Part shown: in pieces, positions 7,366 through 15,361 of the stretch | How positions within the stretch are numbered: position 1 is the first letter of the stretch | Layout of the letters: each line of letters opens with the position of its first letter | DNA from: Oceanitalea sp047302425 | GTDB lineage: Bacteria; Actinomycetota; Actinomycetes; Actinomycetales; Actinomycetaceae | Direction: 5' to 3' | DNA length: 64,000 nucleotides | Assembly (NCBI RefSeq): GCF_047302425.1 | Contig: NZ_CP154855.1 | Location: forward strand, 682,001-746,000 | Made by a program: the position numbers and the translations under genes | The notes under the pieces: model-generated | Databases searched by the model: none | Told to the model about the DNA's origin: nothing | The model's input: only the letters and a program-made list of their open reading frames with translations

Positions 7366-8904
7366 GTGAGTGAGACGACCCCCACCGTGCCGGCACCCGA
7401 GGACCTCGACCAGGACGTCCCCGAGCAGGTCCGGGTCCGCGCCGAGAAGCGCGCCCGGATGCTGGCCGCGGGCGTCGACCCCTACCCCGTCACCCTGCCG
7501 GTGACGACGACGATCAAGGCCGTCCGCGAGACGCACGCCGGTCTCGAGGCCGGGGAGGAGACCGACGACGTCGTCGGCGTCGCCGGCCGGGTCATGTATC
7601 TGCGCAACACCGGCAAGCTGTGCTTCGTCACCCTGCAGGACGGCGCGGGCAACCGCCTCCAGGCGATGCTCTCGCGCGCCGAGGTGGGCGAGGAGGCGCT
7701 GGCCTCCTTCAAGGCCGACGTCGACCTCGGTGACCACCTCTTCGTCCACGGCCGGGTCATCGCCTCGCGGCGCGGGGAGCTGAGCGTCTTCGCCGACTCC
7801 TACCAGCTGGCCGCGAAGTCGCTGCGCCCGCTGCCCAAGACCTACGAGACCGAGGACGGCGAGCAGGTCGCGCTCTCCGAGGAGGGGCGGGTGCGCCGCC
7901 GCCACCTCGACCTCATCATGCGTCCGGCCGCCCGCGACATGGTCCGCACCCGCGCCGCCGTCGTGAAGTCGCTGCGCCGCAACCTCGACGCGCGTGACTT
8001 CCTGGAGATCGAGACCCCGATGCTCCAGGTGCAGCCCGGTGGTGCGGCCGCCCGGCCCTTCGTCACCCACATGAACGCCTACGACGTGGACCTCTACCTG
8101 CGCATCGCGCCCGAGCTCTTCCTCAAGCGGGCCGTCGTCGGCGGCATCGACCGGGTCTTCGAGATCAACCGCAACTTCCGCAACGAGGGCGCCGACTCGA
8201 GCCACTCCCCGGAGTTCGCCATGCTCGAGGCCTACGAGGCCTACGGCTCCTACGACACGATGGCCGAGCTCACCCGCCACCTGGTCCAGCAGGCGGCGCT
8301 CGACGCCTTCGGCACGACGACGGTGCGCCTGGCCGACGGCAGCGAGTACGAGCTGGGCGGTGAGTGGGACGAGCTGTCGCTGTTCCCCTCCCTCAGCGCG
8401 GCCCTCGGCGAGGAGGTCACCCCGCAGACCTCCCTGGAGGAGCTCACCCGGCACGCCGAGCGGCTCGAGGTCGCTGTCGCCCCTCACTACACGCCGGGCA
8501 AGGTCGTCGAGGAGCTGTGGGAGCACCTCGTGGGCGACCACCTCCACGCCCCGACCTTCGTGCGCGACTACCCGGTGGACACCTCCCCGCTCACCCGCGA
8601 GCACCGCTCGGTGCCGGGCGTCGTGGAGAAGTGGGACCTGTACGTGCGCGGCTTCGAGCTCGCCACCGCCTACTCCGAGCTCGTCGACCCGGTCGTCCAG
8701 CGCGAGCGCTTCGCCGCCCAGGCGCTGGTGGCCGCGGCGGGCGACCCGGAGGCCATGGTCCTGGACGAGGACTTCCTCCAGGCCATGGAGCAGGGCATGC
8801 CCCCGGCCGGCGGCATGGGCATGGGCATCGACCGCCTCCTCATGGCCCTCACCGGCCAGGGCATCCGCGAGACCATCACCTTCCCGCTGGTCAAGCGCCT
8901 CTGA
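7366..8904 (+). CDS. lysS: Lysyl-tRNA synthetase, class II
   Basis: Charges tRNA-Lys with lysine. The 512-residue length is normal for bacterial class II LysRS. The N-terminal OB-fold anticodon-binding domain covers about residues 65-150 (VVGVAGRVMYLRNTGKLCF). Class II motif 2 is FRNEGADSSHSPEF near residue 270 and motif 3 is GMGMGIDRLLM near 485; the GGAAARPFVTHMNAYDVDLYLR region, which binds lysine, begins near base 8038. GTG start supported by the -10 at 7354-7359. The stop is four bases from the end of the converging DUF4349 gene. Confidence 0.97.
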   Translation: MSETTPTVPAPEDLDQDVPEQVRVRAEKRARMLAAGVDPYPVTLPVTTTIKAVRETHAGLEAGEETDDVVGVAGRVMYLRNTGKLCFVTLQDGAGNRLQAMLSRAEVGEEALASFKADVDLGDHLFVHGRVIASRRGELSVFADSYQLAAKSLRPLPKTYETEDGEQVALSEEGRVRRRHLDLIMRPAARDMVRTRAAVVKSLRRNLDARDFLEIETPMLQVQPGGAAARPFVTHMNAYDVDLYLRIAPELFLKRAVVGGIDRVFEINRNFRNEGADSSHSPEFAMLEAYEAYGSYDTMAELTRHLVQQAALDAFGTTTVRLADGSEYELGGEWDELSLFPSLSAALGEEVTPQTSLEELTRHAERLEVAVAPHYTPGKVVEELWEHLVGDHLHAPTFVRDYPVDTSPLTREHRSVPGVVEKWDLYVRGFELATAYSELVDPVVQRERFAAQALVAAAGDPEAMVLDEDFLQAMEQGMPPAGGMGMGIDRLLMALTGQGIRETITFPLVKRL

Positions 8905-8908
8905 CGGC

Positions 8909-9733
8909 TCAGGCCGTCGCCGGCTCCCGTCGCCGGCGACGGCGCAGCGCCACGACGACGACGGTGAGCGGCAGCCCCAGCGCGAGCACCCACGGCAGCA
9001 CCGCCCCGAGGACGACGAGCAGCCCGCCGGCGAAGCCGACGAGCGCTCCCCAGCCGTCCTGCAGCCCGCCGACGAAGCCCCCGGTGGCGAGCTGGACGGG
9101 GGCGTCGGCCCCGACGGTGACGTGGAGCGAGGACATGGCCACCTGCTCGGAGAGGTGGGCCCGCTCCGCCTGCAGCGTCTCGAGCTCGGCCTGCCGCTCG
9201 CTCAGCGCGTCCTCCGCGGCGAGCAGGGACGAGCTGGAGTCGGCCTCGGCCATGAGGCCGAGCAGCCGCTCGGTCGAGGTCTCCAGGGCGGCGATGCGGG
9301 CGTCGAGGTCACGGCCCTCACGGGTGACGTCCTGGGAGCTGATCGACACGTCCCGGGTCTCCCCGACGCCCTCGAGGGCCTCGAGCGTGGCGGTGAACTC
9401 GGCGGCGGGGACCCGCACGGTGAGCCAGCCCGAGGCCTCGGCCTCGTCGGTGGCCGCGTGCTCGGCACGCTCCTCGACATGCCCGCCCATGCCCTCGACG
9501 AGCGCGACGACCTCGTCCATCGCGGCCAGCGGGTCGGCGGCGACGAGCGTGAGCGACCCGCTCGTCACGACCTCCCGCGGGCCCGCCTCCTCGGCGACGT
9601 CCTCGGCGACGGCCGGGCCGGCGTCACCGGCCTGGCTCTCGGCACCGCCGGCGTCGTCGGCGCCGCCGCCGGAGCACGCGACGAGGGCGAGCAGGACCAC
9701 CAGACCGAACACCGCTGTCCGCAGGAGTCTCAT
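8909..9733 (-). CDS. DUF4349 lipoprotein with C-terminal membrane anchor
   Basis: A 274-residue protein with a lipoprotein signal (LLALVACSGGG, predicted lipidated Cys20), an extracytoplasmic domain with heptad-like helices around residues 125-200 (predicted coiled coil), and a C-terminal membrane helix ending in a basic run. This arrangement matches the DUF4349 family, whose function is not known. Because both ends are membrane-attached, the middle domain would lie outside the membrane. It converges on lysS and lies four bases from it. Confidence 0.8.
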   Translation of the reverse strand: MRLLRTAVFGLVVLLALVACSGGGADDAGGAESQAGDAGPAVAEDVAEEAGPREVVTSGSLTLVAADPLAAMDEVVALVEGMGGHVEERAEHAATDEAEASGWLTVRVPAAEFTATLEALEGVGETRDVSISSQDVTREGRDLDARIAALETSTERLLGLMAEADSSSSLLAAEDALSERQAELETLQAERAHLSEQVAMSSLHVTVGADAPVQLATGGFVGGLQDGWGALVGFAGGLLVVLGAVLPWVLALGLPLTVVVVALRRRRRREPATA

Positions 9734-9818
9734 GCCCGGACGGTAACCACTCCCTGCACCGGGCGGGAGCGGTGTGGCCGAACCGTGACCGGACCGGGAC
9801 CGGGGCGTGACGTGGGGC

Positions 9819-10832
9819 CTACTCCCGCCCGTCCGACCACGACTCGCGCAGGCTGCGGGCGCGCGCCTCGTCGGCGCTGCGGCGGGCCGCGGCCCGGTGG
9901 CTGGCGCGCCTGTCCCGGACGTCCACCTGGATCGCGCGGTCGGCCTCCACGCCGCTCACCAGCTGGCGGGCGCGGGCCAGCTCGCGGTCGAGCTCGGCGC
10001 CGAGGAGCAGGGAGATGTTGATGAGCCAGAGCCACAGGACGAGGACGACGATGCCCGCGAGGGTCGCGCCGTAGGTCGTCTCGAAGTACCCGGCGAGGCG
10101 GAGGTAGAGCTGGGAGCCGAAGGAGGCGACGAGCGCGATGCCCAGGGCCAGGACCGAGCCGGGGGAGACGAGGTGGAAGCGCTGGTACCGGACGTTCGGC
10201 GTCGTGTAGTAGAGCAGGGAGATGACGACGAGCCCGGCGAGCAGGACGACCGGCCAGCGCGCCAGCTCCCACACCGTCACGGACGCCTCGAGGTCCAGCG
10301 TCTCGCCGACGGCGCGGGCGACGGGCCCGGAGACGACGGCGAAGAGCGTGACGAGCGTGGCGAAGACGACGAGGACGAGGGTCGTGAGCAGGTGCCAGCC
10401 GAGCAGCCGCAGTGCCGGGCGGCCCTCCTCCACCCCGTAGATCCGGTTCATCGCCCGCCCGAAGGAGCCGACGTAGCCCGCGGCGATCCACAGCGAGGAC
10501 CCGACACCGAGGGCGAGGGTCCAGCCGGCGGCCGGGTGCTCGAGGACGCTGCGCACCGGCCGGCTGATGACCTCGAGGGCCTCCTCGTCGGGGGCGAGCT
10601 GCCCGACGATCTCGAGCATCGTGTCGGTGCTCGCCGGTCCTTGCCCCACCAGTGCCAGCACCGAGGTGAGCATGATGACGAGCGGCGGGATGGCGAGCAC
10701 GGAGAAGAGGGTGAGGGCCGCCGAGCGGTCCAGGCACTCGTCGGCGAGGAAGTCGCGCAGCGCCTTGCCCATCATGAAGCGCCGCGAGGGGCGCCGCCCC
10801 GTGCGCGGTGGGTCCTGCTGCCGAGTGCTCAT
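9819..10832 (-). CDS. YihY/virulence factor BrkB family membrane protein
   Basis: A 337-residue protein with about six membrane helices in the first 270 residues and a charged cytoplasmic tail of about 55 residues. The SAALTLFSVLAIPPLVIML opening, the YTTPNVRYQRFHLVSPGS block and the YGATLAGIVVLVLWLWLI block near residue 255 are typical of the YihY (formerly RNase BN) family. The family is conserved but its function is unsettled; it is not the tRNA-processing RNase BN. Confidence 0.87.
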   Translation of the reverse strand: MSTRQQDPPRTGRRPSRRFMMGKALRDFLADECLDRSAALTLFSVLAIPPLVIMLTSVLALVGQGPASTDTMLEIVGQLAPDEEALEVISRPVRSVLEHPAAGWTLALGVGSSLWIAAGYVGSFGRAMNRIYGVEEGRPALRLLGWHLLTTLVLVVFATLVTLFAVVSGPVARAVGETLDLEASVTVWELARWPVVLLAGLVVISLLYYTTPNVRYQRFHLVSPGSVLALGIALVASFGSQLYLRLAGYFETTYGATLAGIVVLVLWLWLINISLLLGAELDRELARARQLVSGVEADRAIQVDVRDRRASHRAAARRSADEARARSLRESWSDGRE

Positions 10833-10889
10833 CCGCCTCCCCCTGCGCCTACCGAAGCACGCGGGCGGTCGCGCTGCGCGCCGGGACGC

Positions 10890-11618
10890 TCACTCCCCCC
10901 GCCACAGCTCGCGCAGGACGGCGTTGAAGGGCTCCCCGGCGAGCTGTACCTCGTGCCCGGAGCCCTCGACCACGCGCAGCCGCGCGCCGTGGTCGCGGGC
11001 CAGGGCGAGGCACACGGCGTGGAAGGCCTCGTCGTGCCGGCCCGAGACGGCGACCGTGGGGAACGGGGCCCCCGCGAGGTGCGCGACGGGCACCTCACCC
11101 TGCCAGGGGTGGCGTCCGTTCCGGAGTGCGGGCGTCAGCTCCTCGAGCCGGACGAGCAGCTCGGGCGGCAGGTCGGTCACCGGCGTGCCGACGGCCGTGA
11201 GGAAGCGCTCGAGGAAGGTGCGGTCGTCCACGTCGCTCCCGAGCAGCCCCTTGAGCGCCGCCACCATGCGAGCCACGGCGGGGTGGTCGGCGGCGACGGC
11301 GAAGAGCGGCGGCTCGGCCAGCACGAGGGAACGGACGGCACCGGGCCGCAGCCGGCTGGCCACGAGCGCGGCGAGCCCGCCGGAGGAGTGGCCCACGAGG
11401 TGCGCGCCGTCGCCGAGCAGCTCGGCGACGTCCTCACCGTCGCGGAGGAAGTCCTCACCGGCGCCCGGGGTGGCGTAGGCGCGCCGGGTGGGGACGACGA
11501 GCTCGAAGCCCTCGTCGGCGAGCGGCCGCTGCTCCAGCCACTCCTCCGGCCCGGTGGCCAGGGAGCCGTGGACGAGCACGACGCGCCCGCCCTCGCCCCA
11601 CACCGTCAGCGCCGACAT
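10890..11618 (-). CDS. Alpha/beta hydrolase
   Basis: A 242-residue alpha/beta hydrolase. The nucleophile elbow is GHSSGG near residue 78, the oxyanion region is LVHGS near residue 16, a likely acid residue is in VSGRHDE, and the catalytic histidine is in GSGHEVQ near residue 221. No signal peptide, so cytoplasmic. The substrate is unknown. A -10 hexamer seven bases before the ATG suggests a leaderless mRNA. The upstream gene on the same strand ends 23 bases away. Confidence 0.82.
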   Translation of the reverse strand: MSALTVWGEGGRVVLVHGSLATGPEEWLEQRPLADEGFELVVPTRRAYATPGAGEDFLRDGEDVAELLGDGAHLVGHSSGGLAALVASRLRPGAVRSLVLAEPPLFAVAADHPAVARMVAALKGLLGSDVDDRTFLERFLTAVGTPVTDLPPELLVRLEELTPALRNGRHPWQGEVPVAHLAGAPFPTVAVSGRHDEAFHAVCLALARDHGARLRVVEGSGHEVQLAGEPFNAVLRELWRGE

Positions 11619-11625
11619 GGCGCAC

Positions 11626-11631
11626 AGCGTA
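11626..11631 (-). promoter_or_regulatory. -10 element of the hydrolase gene, leaderless type
   Basis: On the minus strand TACGCT is followed by seven bases and the ATG. It lies in the short gap behind the VWA-domain gene, so the hydrolase may have its own start of transcription. Confidence 0.5.
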
Positions 11632-11640
11632 GGGCACCGC

Positions 11641-13290
11641 TCAGCCCACGCGCGGGCGGTGGGTGAGGGCGTCGACGAACACGGTGGCGATGTCGGCGGG
11701 GTCGCGGGCGAGGTAGCTGCGCCCGCCCGTCTGCGCCGAGATGAGCCGCAGCACCTCCTCGTCGGCGCCCGGCCCCATGCCGACGGTGATGACCGGGACG
11801 GGCCGGCTCGGGTCGATGCTCGCCTGGAGCCGGGCGAGCAGCTCGTCGAGCGAGATGCCGTCGTCGTCCTCGTTGACGCCGTCGGTGAGCAGGACGACGG
11901 AGTTGACGTACCCGGGCTCGTAGCTCTCCTGCACCTGCTGGTAGGCGGCGAGCACGGTGTCGTAGAGGCCGGTGTCGGCGTCGGGGCGGGTGTGCTGGGG
12001 CAGGCTCGCGGCGGCCGCCAGCAGGACGTCGCGGTGGGTGCCGGCGCCGACCTCGGCGTCGAGCCGGGTGATCGGGGCGAGCTCGGTCCAGTCCGTGCCC
12101 CCGGCGTGGTCGGTCGAGAACACCCACAGGCCCACGTGGGAGGTCGGCGGGAAGACGTTCATCGCCGTCTGCGCGGAGGCGCCGGCGAGAGCGATGCGGG
12201 TCTGCTGGCCCACCGGCTCGAGCATCGAGCCGGAGACGTCGATGACGGCGAGCATGCGCATGTCGACGGCGACGGTGCGCCACGTCGTCAGCACGGCCTC
12301 GGTCTCGGCGGCCGACGGCGGTGGCAGGGTCCCGGCCCGGGCGGTGCCGGGGACGCCGGGCACCAGGCCCCCCTCCGCGTCGCGGAAGCCGGCCGCCTCC
12401 AGGTCCGCCGCCGCGGCCTCGCCGGTGAGCGACTCCTCGAGCGCCTCCAGGGCGCGGCGCATGCCCACGCCGCGGTCCTGTCCGGGCAGCGGCACCCAGG
12501 TCCAGCTCAGGGCGCCCGTCCCCTCGGCCGGCACGACGACCTCGAGAGGGGTCGCCGCGTTCGTGGCGCGCTGGCTGGCCACCCGCTGCTCGGTGGCGAC
12601 GACGGCGGTGGCTCCCTCGACGTCCTGGCCCGCGTGGGCGACGAGCTCCTCCTCGCTCGCACTCAGCCGGGACAGCTGGATCATGACGGCGCCGAGCAGC
12701 TGCTCGCCCTCCGGCGTACCGCCCAGCGCCTGCCGGGCCGAGTGGAGGAGGAGCAGGCTCGCCGTCGACTCCGTCGGGTCACCGACCCGCACGGAGAGCG
12801 GCCCGGAGAGGATCTCCTGCCACGGGGGTGCCTCGCCGGCCGACTGCGCCAGGGTGGCAGGGACACCGATGACAACCGGCGTCGTGGCAAGGGTGCGTCC
12901 GGCGGTGAGGGCCGGGGCGGCAGGGTCGGCGTTGACCCGGTCCACCCACAGGGGGGAGTCGGGGATCCACACCCGGGCCGGCACCGTGCCCCCGCGCAGC
13001 TGGGCGGCCGTCTGCGCCGAGGAGCTCGTCGCCACCGTGTACAGGGTGCAGGGCAGCTCCTCCTCGACCCGGTCGGCGGCCGCGACGACGACCGGGGCGA
13101 ACTCCGGGGTGGTCGTGACCGGCACGGTCACCTCCTGGGCACAGCCCTCGGTGGCCGCCTCGACCGCGTCGTCGGGAGCGGCGCCGTCGTCGCTGAGCGC
13201 CGCCCACCCGAGCAGGGCGAGCACGACGACGACCACGAGCACGCCCAGGACGGGCGCGTACCTGCCCCGCACCGTCGCGTCGTCGGCCAT
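11641..13290 (-). CDS. Membrane-anchored substrate-binding/von Willebrand factor A protein
   Basis: A 549-residue protein: one N-terminal membrane helix (about residues 12-32), then a periplasmic-binding-like domain (about 45-290) and a von Willebrand A domain (about 340-545). The metal-ion site motif DVSGSM is intact near residue 350, with the further TDG motif in VVLLTDGVNED. The domain would lie outside the membrane. Similar actinobacterial proteins are annotated as substrate-binding plus VWA proteins, with no known ligand. A -10 hexamer seven bases before the ATG suggests a leaderless mRNA; it diverges from the acyl-CoA dehydrogenase gene across 56 bp. Confidence 0.82.
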   Translation of the reverse strand: MADDATVRGRYAPVLGVLVVVVVLALLGWAALSDDGAAPDDAVEAATEGCAQEVTVPVTTTPEFAPVVVAAADRVEEELPCTLYTVATSSSAQTAAQLRGGTVPARVWIPDSPLWVDRVNADPAAPALTAGRTLATTPVVIGVPATLAQSAGEAPPWQEILSGPLSVRVGDPTESTASLLLLHSARQALGGTPEGEQLLGAVMIQLSRLSASEEELVAHAGQDVEGATAVVATEQRVASQRATNAATPLEVVVPAEGTGALSWTWVPLPGQDRGVGMRRALEALEESLTGEAAAADLEAAGFRDAEGGLVPGVPGTARAGTLPPPSAAETEAVLTTWRTVAVDMRMLAVIDVSGSMLEPVGQQTRIALAGASAQTAMNVFPPTSHVGLWVFSTDHAGGTDWTELAPITRLDAEVGAGTHRDVLLAAAASLPQHTRPDADTGLYDTVLAAYQQVQESYEPGYVNSVVLLTDGVNEDDDGISLDELLARLQASIDPSRPVPVITVGMGPGADEEVLRLISAQTGGRSYLARDPADIATVFVDALTHRPRVG

Positions 13291-13297
13291 GCCGCCG

Positions 13298-13340
13298 AAC
13301 GTAGCCCCTCGGCGCCCGCACCGGAAGAGGCCCCTAGGCT
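13298..13340. promoter_or_regulatory. Divergent pair of leaderless-type -10 elements
   Basis: TACGTT on the minus strand (13298-13303) is seven bases before the ATG of the VWA gene. TAGGCT on the plus strand (13335-13340) is six bases before the ATG of the acyl-CoA dehydrogenase gene. Their -35 regions must overlap. Confidence 0.6.
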
Positions 13341-13346
13341 CGGGTC

Positions 13347-14498
13347 ATGACCACCGAGCTGCTGCCCGACGCCCTCCTCGAGCGGATCCGCGAGCGGGCC
13401 GCCCGCTACGACCGGGAGAACGCCTTCTTCACCGAGGACCTCGCCGAGCTCGTCGAGGCCGGCTACCTCACCGCGATGGTCCCCACCGACCTGGGTGGCG
13501 CCGGCCTCAGCCTCGAGGAGATGACGCGCCAGCAGATGCGGCTGGCCGGCGCCTCCCCGGCGACGGCGCTCGCGGTCAACATGCACCACGTGTGGGTCGC
13601 GGTGGCCCGGATCGTCCGGGCCCGCGGCGACCACTCGTGCGACTTCGTCCTCGAGGAGGCGGCCGCCGGGGAGATCTTTGCCTTCGGGGTCTCCGAGGCC
13701 GGCAACGACCTCGTGCTGTTCGGCTCGGCGAGCGACGCCGTGCCCGACGGCGAGGGCGGCTACTCCTTCCACGGCACGAAGATCTTCACCTCCCTCTCGC
13801 CCGCATGGACCCGCCTCGGCACCTTTGGCACCGACCGCACCGGTGGCGAGGACCGCAACGTGTGGGGCTTCGTCACCCGTGACGGCGGGGGCGTGGAGGT
13901 CCGCGACGACTGGGACGCGATGGGGATGCGGGCCTCGCAGTCCTGCACCACCGTCCTGTCCGGCGCACACGCCCCGGCCGAGCGCATCGTGCGGCGGATC
14001 GAGCCGGGCCCCACCATGGACCCCTTCATCTTCGGCATCTTCGCCGCCTTCGAGATCCTCCTCGCGAGCGTCTACACCGGGATCGCCCAGCGGGCGCTCG
14101 ACGTCGCGGTCGAGACCGTGCACAAGCGCCGCTCGATGGCCGCCGGCGGCGCCCCGTACGCCCACGACCCCGACATCCGCTGGCGACTGGCCGACGCCGC
14201 CATCGCGCTCGACGCCGTCTACCCGCAGATCGCCCAGATCGCGCGCGACGTCGACGAGCAGGTGGACCGCGGCCGGCTGTGGCTGCCGCAGCTGTCGGCC
14301 GTCAAGGCCCGCGCGACGGAGACCGCCAAGGACGTCGTCGAGAAGGCCGTGCGCGTCTCCGGTGGCTCCTCCTACTTCACCCGTAGCGAGCTCTCCCGGC
14401 TCTACCGCGACGTCCTCGCCGGCATCTTCCACCCCAGCGACGACGAGTCCGTCCACCGGGCGTGGGCGGGGGTGCTGCTCGGGCCCGTCCCGGACTAG
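13347..14498 (+). CDS. Acyl-CoA dehydrogenase family protein
   Basis: A 383-residue flavoprotein of the acyl-CoA dehydrogenase superfamily, with the N-terminal helical domain, the middle beta domain (FAFGVSEAGNDL, then YSFHGTKIFTSLSPAWT) and the C-terminal helical domain (about residues 225-383). Such enzymes oxidise acyl-CoA thioesters with FAD, but related members act on other substrates, and no clear catalytic glutamate assignment is possible by eye. It stands alone and converges on the SnoaL-like gene with a four-base overlap, so context gives no pathway. Confidence 0.82.
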   Translation: MTTELLPDALLERIRERAARYDRENAFFTEDLAELVEAGYLTAMVPTDLGGAGLSLEEMTRQQMRLAGASPATALAVNMHHVWVAVARIVRARGDHSCDFVLEEAAAGEIFAFGVSEAGNDLVLFGSASDAVPDGEGGYSFHGTKIFTSLSPAWTRLGTFGTDRTGGEDRNVWGFVTRDGGGVEVRDDWDAMGMRASQSCTTVLSGAHAPAERIVRRIEPGPTMDPFIFGIFAAFEILLASVYTGIAQRALDVAVETVHKRRSMAAGGAPYAHDPDIRWRLADAAIALDAVYPQIAQIARDVDEQVDRGRLWLPQLSAVKARATETAKDVVEKAVRVSGGSSYFTRSELSRLYRDVLAGIFHPSDDESVHRAWAGVLLGPVPD

Positions 14499-14848
14499 CG
14501 CGGGGTGTGCTGGTGGCTGACCAGCCGCCACCCGCCCGCCCGTCGGACGTACACGCTGGCCACGAGCGCCGAGTACGGCGTGCCGGCGCGGCTTGCCTCG
14601 ACGCCGTAGCTGACGACGGCGACGTCCGCGCCCGGCTGGAGGACGTCGAGGTCGGCGAGCTCGTGCGCGTCCCACGGCGGGCCCGCCATCGAGGCCAGCA
14701 CCTGCCGGCGCCCGGCGAGCCGCAGCCCGCCGGGGAAGATCATCCGGACGTCGTCGTCGAGGACCTGGTCGTAGAAGTCGAGGGCCTGGTCCGGCCCGGT
14801 GGACAGCGCCTGCCAGCCCAGGCGCTCGAGCTCCTCGGGAGTGCTCAC
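14495..14848 (-). CDS. SnoaL-like/NTF2 fold small protein
   Basis: A 117-residue protein of the SnoaL/NTF2 type: an N-terminal helix (LDFYDQVLDDDVRMIFPGG) and a mixed beta sheet ending in YVRRAGGWRLVSHQHTP, the typical last strand of the DUF4440/SnoaL group. Members are small enzymes or binding proteins; no activity can be assigned. The GTG at 14848 is chosen because AAAGGGGG lies just upstream; a longer start at 14875 is possible. Its 3' end overlaps the acyl-CoA dehydrogenase gene by four bases. Confidence 0.7.
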   Translation of the reverse strand: MSTPEELERLGWQALSTGPDQALDFYDQVLDDDVRMIFPGGLRLAGRRQVLASMAGPPWDAHELADLDVLQPGADVAVVSYGVEASRAGTPYSALVASVYVRRAGGWRLVSHQHTPR

Positions 14849-14913
14849 GGTCGTCCCCCTTTCCGTCGCGAGCACGCTACCGCGCCCGGGCGGCCGACGT
14901 CAGGGCACCGGCC

Positions 14914-14919
14914 TAGAGT
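14914..14919 (+). promoter_or_regulatory. -10 element of the ankyrin gene, leaderless type
   Basis: TAGAGT is seven bases before the ATG at 14927 and no ribosome site is present. Confidence 0.6.
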
Positions 14920-14926
14920 GGCCGGT

Positions 14927-15301
14927 ATGGAACTCTCCGACGAGCAGACCGCGAAGATCGTCGCGATGGCCATGGAGCTCGCCCGCGAGGGCAGCACCGC
15001 CGAGGTGCTCGAGCTCGTCGACCACGGCCTGCCGGTCGACACGCAGGACGCCGAGGGCAACACCATGCTCATGCTGGCCGCCTACCACGGCCGGGCGGAC
15101 ACCGTCCGCGCGCTCGTCGGGCGCGGGGCGGACGTCGACCTGCGCAACGCCCGCGACCAGTCCCCGATCGCCGGCGCCCTGTTCAAGGGCGAGGACGCCG
15201 TCGTCGCCGTGCTCCGCGAGGCGGGGGCGGACCTCGACTCCGGTACCCCCAGCGCCCGCGTCACCGCCGAGATGTTCGGCCGCGGCCACCTCCTGGGCTG
15301 A
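14927..15301 (+). CDS. Ankyrin repeat protein
   Basis: A 124-residue protein made of ankyrin repeats: EGNTMLMLAAYHGRADTVRALVGRGADVD around residues 43-71 is a full repeat, with partial repeats before (VLELVDHGLPVDTQD) and after (QSPIAGALFKGEDAVVAVL). No signal peptide. It faces the catalase gene across a shared terminator. Small ankyrin proteins are found next to catalase genes in several bacteria, and in Pseudomonas AnkB is needed for full KatB activity; a supporting role for the catalase here is inference from position. Confidence 0.85.
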   Translation: MELSDEQTAKIVAMAMELAREGSTAEVLELVDHGLPVDTQDAEGNTMLMLAAYHGRADTVRALVGRGADVDLRNARDQSPIAGALFKGEDAVVAVLREAGADLDSGTPSARVTAEMFGRGHLLG

Positions 15302-15310
15302 GACGCCGAA

Positions 15311-15342
15311 GGGCCCGGGCGACCGTGTGGTCGCCCGGGCCC
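15311..15342. terminator. Bidirectional terminator between ankyrin gene and katA
   Basis: A perfect 14-bp inverted repeat, GGGCCCGGGCGACC at 15311-15324 and its complement at 15329-15342, with a GTGT loop. It lies between two converging stop codons (15301 and 15362). There is no U run, as is usual for terminators in such GC-rich genomes. Confidence 0.8.
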
Positions 15343-15361
15343 TGCCGTGTCGGCGCCTAGG

